Source: Natronococcus pandeyae
GTDB lineage: Archaea > Halobacteriota > Halobacteria > Halobacteriales > Natrialbaceae
DNA length: 64,000 nt
Reading direction: 5' to 3'
NCBI RefSeq assembly: GCF_008122205.1
Contig: NZ_PHNJ01000002.1
Location: forward strand, 248,001 to 312,000
Below, in pieces: positions 34,987 to 42,203 of the stretch. How positions within the stretch are numbered: the first letter of the stretch is position 1; each line of letters starts with the position of its first letter. Made by a program: the position numbers and the translations under genes. The notes under the pieces were generated by a model. It made no database searches. It saw only the letters and a list, made by a program, of their open reading frames with translations, and was not told the origin of the DNA.

Positions 34987-35046
34987 CATCGAAGTTCTTT
35001 GACCGGGTTCGAGCGAGCGCAGCGAGCGAGGACCCGGTTAAAAAAG
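34979..35046. repeat. Palindromic intergenic element with GGCCTTTTTCATCGAAGT core
   Basis: CCTTTTTTCATCGAAGTTC, then a stem-loop ACCGGGT/ACCCGGT (35002-35008/35032-35038) and an A7 tract. A nearly identical core (GGCCTTTTTCATCGAAGT) appears at 59178-59195 in a hairpin-rich gap. The A tract at 35040-35046 gives T7 on the minus strand just after the stop of the HTH gene at 35054, so it may serve as that gene's terminator. Confidence 0.5.
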
Positions 35047-35053
35047 TTCGTCG

Positions 35054-35644
35054 TTAAAACTCCACGTCCGTCTCCATCCCTTCGGTCGCGTCCTCGAGAC
35101 CGTCCTCGCGGACGTCCGTCGCCATGCGCTCAGAGAGCGCCGCGTCGGCGAGGATGCTGTCGAACTCGTCGCGGTAGCGGTCGTTCGCCGCTCGAGACTC
35201 GTCCTGGGCTGCCGCGATCCGTCGGTAGCGGCTGATCTGGGCCTCGGTGACGTCGTACTCCGTGGCGAGCGTCGCATCGTCCTCCTCGCGGTCGCGGATC
35301 GCGACGAGGTCGACCTCGTCGGCGTCGTCGTCGCTGACCAGGTGGAGCGACATCCGCGCCTCGAAGATATCGGCCTCGTCGACGTCGAGTTCGTCTGCGA
35401 GTTCCTCGTCGGGTACATCGTCGTAGAACCCTCTCGCGACGATAATGTACTCGTCAGTCGAGAGCGGCCCCTCGAACTCGTATCGCTCCTGCATCTGCGT
35501 GACGACGCTCTCGAGACGTTCCCGGTCGGTTCGCTCGTCCTTCTCGAGCGATCCGCGGGTGTTTTCCTGTGCTTCGGTAACGGTTTCCTCGCCGTCGGTG
35601 ACGTCGGTGAAAATGTCTCGGAGTTCTTCGGTTTTGTCGTTCAT
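35054..35644 (-). CDS. HTH-repeat haloarchaeal protein (resembles conditioned-medium-induced protein 4)
   Basis: 196-residue acidic soluble protein. After a polar first 45 residues (MNDKTEELRDIF at the start), it shows two or three helix-turn-helix-like units, for example DEELADELDVDEADIFEARMSLH and DATLATEYDVTEAQISRYRRI, suggesting a DNA-binding regulator. It resembles proteins annotated in haloarchaea as conditioned medium-induced protein 4; this match is from memory. Promoter: GGCTATTTAAGCC at 35666-35678, centred 28 bases upstream of ATG 35644. It diverges from the iron-sulfur oxidoreductase, sharing a 177-base regulatory region that contains several palindromes. Confidence 0.75.
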   Translation of the reverse strand: MNDKTEELRDIFTDVTDGEETVTEAQENTRGSLEKDERTDRERLESVVTQMQERYEFEGPLSTDEYIIVARGFYDDVPDEELADELDVDEADIFEARMSLHLVSDDDADEVDLVAIRDREEDDATLATEYDVTEAQISRYRRIAAAQDESRAANDRYRDEFDSILADAALSERMATDVREDGLEDATEGMETDVEF

Positions 35645-35665
35645 GGGTAGACACTCCCGACAGGT

Positions 35666-35678
35666 GGCTATTTAAGCC
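35666..35678 (-). promoter_or_regulatory. TATA box inside a short palindrome
   Basis: GGCT-ATTTA-AGCC: the minus-strand TATA-like TTAAATA lies between GGCT/AGCC arms, about 28 bases upstream of ATG 35644. A regulator bound here would block the basal factors. Confidence 0.4.
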
Positions 35679-35764
35679 TGTTGCCAGATAATCTTGAACG
35701 GATCGCGTGTCGATAATTATGATGAACTAAAAATAGTTTGTCAATTTACGCAAGAAGGCGTCAC

Positions 35765-35787
35765 GTTACGTCACCTTGTGACGTGAC
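35765..35787. promoter_or_regulatory. Inverted-repeat operator upstream of the iron-sulfur oxidoreductase
   Basis: GTTACGTCAC (35765-35774), CTT, GTGACGTGAC (35778-35787): ten-base arms with one mismatch and a three-base spacer. It abuts the TATA-like AATTAAGTT at 35791-35799, itself about 27 bases upstream of ATG 35822, so it overlaps or neighbours the TFB recognition element. Upstream there is also AACTA-AAAA-TAGTT (35725-35738). The arms imply a dimeric regulator, identity unknown. Confidence 0.6.
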
Positions 35788-35790
35788 AAG

Positions 35791-35799
35791 AATTAAGTT
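35791..35799 (+). promoter_or_regulatory. TATA-like box for the iron-sulfur oxidoreductase
   Basis: AATTAAGTT centred 27 bases upstream of ATG 35822, predicting a leaderless transcript. It also favours ATG 35822 over the TTG two codons earlier. Confidence 0.5.
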
Positions 35800-35821
35800 A
35801 CAGCCCCGCACCTGATTGTAT

Positions 35822-38020
35822 ATGAACGTTGTAGCGCAGACGGAGGTGACGAGAGAGACGTACTGGGGACTCAGCAGCACGGAGTACGCGCTGTTCTATC
35901 TCCTCGCGACCGTTACGATCCTCGTCTTCCTCTACGGTGTGTACCAGCGGTTCGCCCGCTACGCCGCGGGCGACGACGACCCGTTCGACCGACTCGACGA
36001 CCTCTCGAGTCGAATCGTCGGCGGGGCCAAGATCGTGCTCTCGAACGAGAAGCAGTTCAACAGGGATCTCTACGGCGGACTGATGCACTCGTTTATCATG
36101 TGGGGCTTTCTGACCCTGCTGATCGCGACGACGATCCTCTTCATCGACGGCTACTTCTGGGAACCGTTCCAGGGCTCGTTCTGGGTCGGCGACTTCTACC
36201 TCGCCTACCAGTTCATGGTCGACGCGATGGGGCTGCTGTTCGTCGTCGGCATCGGGATGGCGATGTACCGCCGGTACTGGGTCCGCAACGAGCGTCTCTG
36301 GGACCGCCACACCAGCAACGAGGACGACATCTTCATCTGGACGCTGTTCGCGCTGGGCGTCGGCGGCTTCCTGCTCGAGGGACTGCGGATCTACGCGACC
36401 GGGATGCCGGACCACGAGATCGTCAGCTTCGTCGGCTGGGGGCTCGCGCTGATCTTCCAGGCGATCGGCATCCCCGTCGTCGAGGGGACGGCGACCGATC
36501 CGAACCACGTCACACTGGGCGTCTTCGGCTTCAACGCCGAGACGTTCCACTGGCTGGCGTGGTGGTCGCACTCGCTGATCGCGTTCTTCTTCATCGCGTG
36601 GATCCCCTACGCGAAGCCGTTCCACATGCTCTCCTCGTTCGCGAACGTCGTCACGCGCGACCAGAAGGCCGGCAAACGGCTGCCGAACGTCCCCTCGGAC
36701 CTGGACGCGACCAACGCCGAATCCATCGACGACTTCACCTGGAAAGAGATGCTCGACCAGGACGCCTGTACCAAGTGCGGGCGCTGTTCGTCGGTCTGTC
36801 CCGCGAAGGCCTCCGACCGCCCGCTCGACCCGCGAAACGTCATCCTCGACCTGAAGAAGTATCGCGAGGAACTCGAGGCCGGCGGCGAGGAGCAGCCGAT
36901 CATCGCCGACGGCGGCACGAGCGTCATCAACACCGAGACGATGGAGTCCTGTATGGCCTGTATGGCCTGTATGGACGCCTGTCCGGTCGAGATCGAACAC
37001 CTCCAGTCCTTTACCCGGCTCAACCGGCAGATGACCGACCAGGGTGACATCGCTCCGAGCATGCAGGACGTCTTCCAGAACGTCATGCAGGACGGCAACA
37101 CGTTCGGCGACTCGCCGCGTAACCGGGCCGACTGGGCCGACGAACTCGAGTTCGACGTCACCGACGCCCGCGAGGAAGAGGTCGACTACCTCTGGTACGT
37201 CGGCGACTACCCGAGCTACGACGACCGCAACAAGCAGGTCGCTCGCTCGCTGGCGACGATCCTGCAGGAAGCGGACGTCAGCTTCGGCATCCTCTTCGAC
37301 GACGAGAAGTACGACGGCAACGACATCCGCCGCGTCGGCGAGGAGTTCCTCTACATCGAACTCGCCGGTCACCACGTCGAAACGTGGGAGGACTGCGAGT
37401 TCGACAAGATCGTCTGCACCGATCCCCACTCCTACAACACCTTCAAGAACGAGTATCCGGAGCTCGACTTCGAGGAGTTCGCCGACGATCCGATGATGCC
37501 GTTCGACTACGAAGACGAGTGGAACGCCGACGGCGAGATCGACGTCCTCCACTGGACCCAGGCCGTCGAAGAGCTCGTCACGGAGGGGAAACTCGGGCTC
37601 ACCGGCACCGAACTCGACTACACGGTCACCTACCACGATCCGTGTCACCTGGGCCGGTACAACGACGAGTACGAGGCCCCGCGCGCGCTCATCACGGCCA
37701 CGGGCTGTACGCTCGACGAGATGCCCCGCAACCGCGACAACTCCTTCTGTTGTGGCGGCGGCGGCGGCGGTCTCTGGATGGACTTCGAGGAAGAGCCCAA
37801 GCCGAGCGAGGAGCGAATTCGCGAGGCGCTCGAGGACACCGACGCCGGGTCGGGAGTCGAAAAGTTCGTCGTCGCCTGTCCGATGTGCATGACGATGTAC
37901 GAGGACGGCCGCAAGACCGGCGGCTACGAGGACGAGATCGAGATCGTCGACATCGCGGAGCTGATCGTCGAGGCGATCGGCGCCGAAAAAGAAGCGAACC
38001 TCGAGATCGCGGCGGACTGA
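35822..38020 (+). CDS. Membrane-bound (Fe-S) oxidoreductase, EtfD/HdrD-like
   Basis: 732-residue protein. The N-terminal third has five or six membrane helices of the NarI/HdrE-like kind, which in relatives bind heme (for example HSFIMWGFLTLL, with paired histidines). A two-[4Fe-4S] domain follows from about residue 315: ACTKCGRCSSVCP and SCMACMACMDACP. The last third is the HdrD/GlpC-type CCG region; the C-terminal CCG unit is intact (DPCHLGRYN, SFCCGGGGGGLW, CPMCMTMYE), while an earlier unit is degenerate (VCTDPHSYNTF). This architecture matches EtfD, which passes electrons from electron-transfer flavoprotein to quinone (family knowledge). No etf genes are in the window. Confidence 0.88.
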   Translation: MNVVAQTEVTRETYWGLSSTEYALFYLLATVTILVFLYGVYQRFARYAAGDDDPFDRLDDLSSRIVGGAKIVLSNEKQFNRDLYGGLMHSFIMWGFLTLLIATTILFIDGYFWEPFQGSFWVGDFYLAYQFMVDAMGLLFVVGIGMAMYRRYWVRNERLWDRHTSNEDDIFIWTLFALGVGGFLLEGLRIYATGMPDHEIVSFVGWGLALIFQAIGIPVVEGTATDPNHVTLGVFGFNAETFHWLAWWSHSLIAFFFIAWIPYAKPFHMLSSFANVVTRDQKAGKRLPNVPSDLDATNAESIDDFTWKEMLDQDACTKCGRCSSVCPAKASDRPLDPRNVILDLKKYREELEAGGEEQPIIADGGTSVINTETMESCMACMACMDACPVEIEHLQSFTRLNRQMTDQGDIAPSMQDVFQNVMQDGNTFGDSPRNRADWADELEFDVTDAREEEVDYLWYVGDYPSYDDRNKQVARSLATILQEADVSFGILFDDEKYDGNDIRRVGEEFLYIELAGHHVETWEDCEFDKIVCTDPHSYNTFKNEYPELDFEEFADDPMMPFDYEDEWNADGEIDVLHWTQAVEELVTEGKLGLTGTELDYTVTYHDPCHLGRYNDEYEAPRALITATGCTLDEMPRNRDNSFCCGGGGGGLWMDFEEEPKPSEERIREALEDTDAGSGVEKFVVACPMCMTMYEDGRKTGGYEDEIEIVDIAELIVEAIGAEKEANLEIAAD

Positions 38021-38209
38021 GTCGGCTCTCGGATCGCACTCGATTCTCGTTCTGTTTTCGGCGGGAGTTTCGTTCCGCATCTCGAGTCCCTGGATCGCGA
38101 AATCGGTGAGTGTCCGGATCCAGAGGGGGATGCAGACCGGACTGGCAGTCGTTCGCGGAAGGTGATTTTTTAAATCAGATGGCACGGCCAAGGCGGGGCG
38201 AACGATACC

Positions 38210-38500
38210 ATGCGACTCGAAGACGACTGCCTCGACGAGAGTAGACGAGCAACTGATCGATCGACCAGCGCTGATCTCCGGACCGGGCGGCGGCAGTATC
38301 TAAAAGGGATCGCCGTCGCAGTGCAACCTGATCGAGACTCGGATCGGCGGATACCCGACGGTGACGCTACGAGGAGGTGCGCTCGAGATCGGGACTCGAG
38401 TCTACCGCCGTTTCGCTCGACTGCAGTTCGGCCACGTACTCGAGGAAGTTCTCGAACACCAGCTTCGCCTCGCAGGCTCGCTGGTAGTTCTCCTCGGTGA
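38210..38500 (+). pseudogene. Tat-signal gene fragment
   Basis: An open frame starting at ATG 38210 encodes an acidic lead followed by TGRRQYLKGIAVAV, which looks like a twin-arginine signal motif (S/T-R-R-x-x-Y-L-K) and hydrophobic core start. After about 38 residues the translation becomes Arg/Ser-rich and runs antisense into the coding region of the amidotransferase, so only a promoter and signal-peptide start survive. TTTTTTAAATC at 38166-38176 is a fitting TATA box. Probably a relic of a secreted protein truncated by rearrangement. Confidence 0.35.
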
Positions 38501-39095
38501 TCTCGGCGAGCACGGACTCGCGGCGTTCGTCCGAGAGCTCCTTCTTGTGGACGAGATCGCGGGCGGTCCTGGTGTCGTACTCGGGGTGGAACTGGACGCC
38601 GAAGACCCGGTCCTTGCGGAAGCCGTGGTTGGAGTAGTGGTTCTGTGCGAGCGGTTCGGCGCCGGCCGGAAGTGCGGAGACCTCGTCGGCGTGACTCGTG
38701 AAGGCGGTGAACTCGCTGGAGATGCCGTCGAACAGCCGCGAGTCGCTGGTCTGCTCGATCTCGCTGTAGCCGACCTCGTAGGCACCCATGCTCTCGACGG
38801 TTCCGCCGAGGGCGTCCGCGAGCAGTTGGTGACCCCAGCAGATGCCGAGGAACGGAATATCGCGTTCGATCGCCTCGCCCACCCACTCCTTGGTCGGTTG
38901 AATCCACTCGTCGTCCCAGTAGACCGAGGACCGGGAGCCGGTGACGACGACCCCGTCGAAGTCGAACGTCTTCGGCAGCGAGCCCTCGGTGACGTCGAAC
39001 TCGGCCAGGGAGGCGTCGAGTTCGCGTCGGAAGTTTCGCGTCGTGTTCTCGTCCTGGTGCGATGCGTTCAGGACGGCAATACGAAGCTGGCTCAT
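38367..39095 (-). CDS. Class I glutamine amidotransferase-like protein
   Basis: 242-residue stand-alone GATase1 domain, of the type annotated as GMP synthase (glutamine-hydrolysing)-like. Catalytic triad visible: Cys86 in FLGICWGHQ, His170 and Glu172 in FGVQFHPEYD. It lacks a synthetase partner domain, and the amido acceptor is not known; relatives hydrolyse gamma-glutamyl peptides. ATG 39095 begins MSQLRIAVLNAS, the first strand of the fold; the upstream open frame (to 39440) overlaps the end of tnpB and is not plausible. C-terminal 30 residues (TAVDSSPDLERTSS) are polar. Confidence 0.9.
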   Translation of the reverse strand: MSQLRIAVLNASHQDENTTRNFRRELDASLAEFDVTEGSLPKTFDFDGVVVTGSRSSVYWDDEWIQPTKEWVGEAIERDIPFLGICWGHQLLADALGGTVESMGAYEVGYSEIEQTSDSRLFDGISSEFTAFTSHADEVSALPAGAEPLAQNHYSNHGFRKDRVFGVQFHPEYDTRTARDLVHKKELSDERRESVLAEITEENYQRACEAKLVFENFLEYVAELQSSETAVDSSPDLERTSS

Positions 39096-39240
39096 CAGCA
39101 ATACATGGTTACTCCGTGGAAAAATGCTTTCCGCCACGCGCCGGCGTTGCCGCAACTGTGGAGCCAGAAGAAAACCTGAACGGTCACTCGATCTACTGAG
39201 TGTCGAACGGAACGGGAGTAATCGGTCAGTACTCAGCCCC

Positions 39241-39450
39241 GGTGACATCCTCCTCGCCGTAAACGGCGAGGCTTCCCGTACCGCAGTTGGGATATTTGCT
39301 GGTTTACGACACGACCTGTTCTCTCGTGTTGAACGTCCCGCTTTCGCGGTCGAACAAGTATGTCGATGGCTGTGTCGTTCGAAAGGCGCAAAGCGCCTTT
39401 CGTGATGACGAGAGACCGAAGGTCTCTCGAACCACCACACAGCCGTTACT
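39241..39450 (-). ncRNA. Putative omega (reRNA) guide RNA at the tnpB 3' end
   Basis: TnpB proteins are RNA-guided nucleases whose scaffold RNA is transcribed from the 3' part of tnpB and the right end (family knowledge). Here this stretch contains the right-end hairpin and a second structured segment inside the coding region (39368-39444). If the scaffold ends near 39241, the guide would begin with the next minus-strand bases, GGGGCTGAGTACTGAC. Expression and boundaries are inference; sense-overlapping RNAs over tnpB genes are known in Halobacterium. Confidence 0.35.
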
Positions 39451-40614
39451 CCTATCCTCGCCGTGAGGACTCGGAGTTATCTTCTGTCGCATGTTCTCCG
39501 CTCCGTTACAATCCGCGTTGGCTACCAACTCACACGACGAGCAGACGTACAGGCCACGTTCAACACGGTTCGACTTCGTGTCGCCACCACACCGTGAACA
39601 GGTCTTACTGGTGTCCCATTCGTTCTCCTTCAGTACCTCGACGCCACGAATCTCACCTTTGTATTCGAGGTACTGGTAGATGCGGTCAAACGCCCACGAG
39701 TGCAACTTCTTGTTCCCCGTTTTGCCCCAGTCTGATTCTCGCACGTCTTCAGGCCAACTCACCGCGAGCGTTCCCACGTTCCGTTCGACACACTCCGTGA
39801 TGATGGAGTCTGTGAGAACGTGGTAGAAATGCGTCTCGCGGTCTGCGAGTTTCCGACGTGCCCACATCGACTTCTCGGACGGGCCGTTCTTACCCGCCGT
39901 ATCGTACTCTGCTCGGGTGAAGTAGTGCTTGTCCTGTTTGAGCGAGTTGCCGGGGTAGAGAACGTATTCGTCGGGGAAGGCGACCGTGGCGATGTTCTTG
40001 ATGCCGAGGTCGATTCCCGCAACGCCGTCGCCTGCTGAGTCGTTGGTTTCGAGTTCGACTTTGCAGATGAAGTGTAGTTCCCACTCCTCGCCGTTCCAGA
40101 CGGCGCGAACGTTCTGCACTCTGTTGACTTCCGAGAGATCAACGTCGGGGCGCGTCTGGTACTCACAGAGAATGAAGTCCGACCAATACTCCTTGAGGTT
40201 CGAGCCTTTGCTGAGTCGGACGCGGTTGTTCTCGGGATCGTGTTTGAACCCGTCTGTTTTGAACGTGACTGTACTCTTGGGTCGAGTGTCGCCGTGTTTG
40301 CGGTAGCCGGGCGGATTCGCTTCTGGGTCTTTCTGTCGCAGGTCGAACCAGGACTGGAAAGCGTCGGAAAGTTCTTCGATGACTTTCTGACTGGATTGTG
40401 CGTTCAAATCTTTCCAGCATGACTGGTTCTTCATGTACGCTTTGAGCGTCCCTTCATCTGGTATTTCGCCTGTTGCGCCCCAGATGCGGTCGGCTGTCCA
40501 TCGTGCGATGTTCCAGATTTTCGAGGCGGAGTCTCCGAGCGAGTCGAGGCCATCGCAGACCTGCCGGTGGTTCTGGATGGAACCAACGTAGGTGCGAGTG
40601 ACCTCAATCGCCAT
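39304..40614 (-). CDS. tnpB: TnpB (RNA-guided nuclease of IS200/IS605)
   Basis: 436-residue TnpB. RuvC-like catalytic pieces: first Asp in GIDLGIKNIA, a second motif around GTLAVSWPEDVRE where the usual Glu position is occupied by Ser/Trp and Glu residues lie just after, and a third Asp in NADCNGAENM. The zinc ribbon is CSRCGGD...CSSC. The last 45 residues carry an unusual insertion of about 22 codons (CVVVRETFGLSSSRKALC) between SNG and QPSTYLFDRESG; its DNA forms two perfect hairpins (39380-39429). The start at ATG 40614 is typical (MAIEVTRTYVGSIQ). Element transcribed right to left; catalytic competence not certain because of motif II. Confidence 0.93.
   Translation of the reverse strand: MAIEVTRTYVGSIQNHRQVCDGLDSLGDSASKIWNIARWTADRIWGATGEIPDEGTLKAYMKNQSCWKDLNAQSSQKVIEELSDAFQSWFDLRQKDPEANPPGYRKHGDTRPKSTVTFKTDGFKHDPENNRVRLSKGSNLKEYWSDFILCEYQTRPDVDLSEVNRVQNVRAVWNGEEWELHFICKVELETNDSAGDGVAGIDLGIKNIATVAFPDEYVLYPGNSLKQDKHYFTRAEYDTAGKNGPSEKSMWARRKLADRETHFYHVLTDSIITECVERNVGTLAVSWPEDVRESDWGKTGNKKLHSWAFDRIYQYLEYKGEIRGVEVLKENEWDTSKTCSRCGGDTKSNRVERGLYVCSSCELVANADCNGAENMRQKITPSPHGEDRSNGCVVVRETFGLSSSRKALCAFRTTQPSTYLFDRESGTFNTREQVVS
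39368..39444. repeat. Three-way-junction palindrome inside tnpB
   Basis: Outer arms GGCTGTGT (39368-39375) and ACACAGCC (39437-39444), with GTTC/GAAC inside; between them two perfect hairpins with three-base loops: C-GAAAGGCGC/AAA/GCGCCTTTC-G (39380-39402) and C-GAGAGACC/GAA/GGTCTCTC-G (39409-39429). The two inner hairpins are the likely insertion, and they keep the tnpB frame open. Confidence 0.75.
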
Positions 40615-40716
40615 ACATAGCCTATGTAGACAGACCTACTTAGTGACTCGGATTAGCGTGGAATATCCGGTTTGCCATCGAGCGGTGGATTCTGTAGTTG
40701 AGTGACGCGATTCACG

Positions 40717-40734
40717 CCCGCCGTGAACGGCGGG
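40717..40734. repeat. Left-end hairpin of the IS1341-type element
   Basis: CCCGCCG-TGAA-CGGCGGG, perfect 7-bp stem and 4-base loop upstream of tnpB. It mirrors the right-end hairpin at 39252-39271 (CCTCGCCG-TAAA-CGGCGAGG). Confidence 0.7.
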
Positions 40735-40757
40735 ATTCTTTCGCTGTTTAAAGATAG

Positions 40758-40841
40758 TATAGTAACAACTGAAACGAGTTACACACTGATCGCACGGCTG
40801 TCGTGCGATCGGGTGTGCATTGACTTTCAGTGGCTACTATA
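40758..40841. mobile_element. MITE-like element, short copy, truncating the acyl-CoA ligase
   Basis: 84 bases with terminal inverted repeats TATAGTAaCaACTGAAAc and TATAGTAgCcACTGAAAg, and a perfect central 9-bp hairpin (40788-40796/40802-40810, GATCGCACG...CGTGCGATC). The same family as 34706-34915. The last four codons (Tyr-Ser-Ser-His) and the TGA stop of the ligase gene lie inside it; the insertion sits at a TA in a Tyr codon, which fits a TA target. No transposase. Confidence 0.75.
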
Positions 40842-42116
40842 GACGCCGTCCTCGTCCCGTCGGAATCGGTCGCCGGTGTCGAACCATCCGTCGGTGAACC
40901 GTCTCGTATCGTCGTCCTCGTCGGCCGATCCTGCAGAACCGTGCTCGTCAGCCTCGTCGGTTCCTCGCTCCATTCTCGCCTCTTCGTTCGAGCCGTCCTC
41001 CTGTTTCGCCTCTCTCGAGCCGGTCGCGTCGCCGGTATCGGCGAGGTTTACGTAGCCGTCGGCGACGACCGGTCCCGAAAGCTGGAGGATTCCCTCGGCG
41101 GCACCCTCGAGGACAGTGCTCTCGTCGTCGACTAGTCGCGCCCGACAGTCGAGTATCGGTCGTCCGATCTCGTCGTCCGCCGTCGGCTCGGCGACCGCTC
41201 GGCTCATCGCCGTTGGACACTCGAGCAGTCCGTACGCAGACGAGACGGACACGTCGTGCTCGAGCAGCGTCTCGAGCGCGTCCTCGTCGGCCGCGTGGTC
41301 GCAGATCGCGCGCTCGAGTCCCGCGAGTGCGTCGGCGTTCTCACCGGCCGCGAGCTCTCGAATCGGTGCCGCGCGGCCGCCGAGCAGCGCCACGTCGCGC
41401 TCGTCGATCGCCGTCAGCGTGTCGCCGGGATCGAAGGCCCGGTCGAGCAGGAGCTGCCCACCGACGTACAACAGCGGTAACGCGACACGAAACAGCCCGT
41501 CGGGAGCCGACAGCGGATCGAGGACGATCCCCGAATCGTTCCTCGAGAACCCCCACGTGACGATGGCGCTGATGCAGTTCCACTCGACCGCACTCGCGGA
41601 GAACGCGACGACGGGGCGGCCGGGCTCGCCGTGGAGTGCGAGCAGCGGCGCGTCCACGTCGGTCGACCGCTTCGGAGTAGTGACGGTCGACGCGTCGGCA
41701 TCCGCGAGCTGGTCGAGCGTCGCGGTCTGCTCCGACCGGATCGATCGAACGAGGTCGCGCTGGGCCGCTTCGGCGACGACGAGAGACGGCTCGAGCGCGT
41801 CGAACGGGCGTTTCACGGTCGTCGGTGTCAGCCGATGCGAGATCGGTGCGAGCGTCGCACCCAGTCGACGGCACGCGAACAGGAACGCGATCGACGCGAC
41901 GCGGTTTCGCGTCACGAGACAGACGGTGTCACCGGGTTCGACGCCGTGATCGGCGAGTGCGCCGGCAGTTCGGCCGACGATCTGCGACAGCTCCGCGTAG
42001 GAGACGCGATCCGCGTGGACGGTTTCCGCGGGTGCGTAGAGATGCTCTTCGGAGATGTCGACGACAGCTGTACGGTCGGGGGACCGTTCGGCGCGACGAG
42101 CCAGCGAAAGAGTCAC
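40827..42116 (-). pseudogene. Degenerate, truncated class I adenylate-forming (acyl-CoA) ligase
   Basis: 429 codons of an acyl-CoA synthetase-like protein, which normally has about 500 residues. The N-terminal domain is recognisable (SYAELSQIVGRTAGALADHGV, GATLAPISHRLTP, VEWNCISAIVTWGF), but the ATP-binding A3 loop (T/S-S-G-T-T-G-x-P-K-G) is replaced by LALHGEPGRPVV and the usual LFHTGG by LSAPDG. A5 survives as AYGLLE and A7 as DGWFDTGD, after an inserted acidic, low-complexity stretch (about 345-400). The sequence ends at DEDGVYSSH inside the MITE, losing the entire C-terminal domain with its catalytic Lys. Not expected to be active. Upstream on the same strand is the equally altered alpha/beta hydrolase, 87 bases away. 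Confidence 0.75.
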
Positions 42117-42203
42117 GGCTCTGTTTTCGACGTCCGACTACGTAGTACGGCGGGGCACAATGGCAAGCAACGGGCCGGCCAAGCCTCGATGGGTTGGGAG
42201 TCG

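Larger units (their letters stand above)
39241..40745 (-). mobile_element. IS1341-type element (IS200/IS605 family, tnpB only)
   Basis: A tnpB gene with flanking hairpins and no tnpA. Left-end hairpin CCCGCCG-TGAA-CGGCGGG at 40717-40734, right-end hairpin CCTCGCCG-TAAA-CGGCGAGG at 39252-39271, the type of imperfect subterminal stem-loops that the family's Y1 transposase would recognise. Exact ends are unresolved; I place them near 39241 and 40745. Without TnpA the element depends on a transposase elsewhere. The upstream end directly adjoins the short MITE (40758-40841) that truncates the acyl-CoA ligase. Confidence 0.75.

Noticed and set aside
33947-35053. Possible CRISPR locus suggested by the Cas4-like protein
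   Set aside because: No array of spaced direct repeats and no other cas gene; the repeats here are MITE and palindromes with irregular spacing.
35798-38191. 797-codon minus-strand frame opposite the EtfD-like gene
   Set aside because: The plus-strand product has iron-sulfur motifs and helices; the antisense frame is a GC-driven artefact.
38509-39440. Longer start for the glutamine amidotransferase (to 39440)
   Set aside because: The extension would overlap tnpB and its right end, and is Arg/Ser-rich; ATG 39095 begins exactly with the first beta strand.
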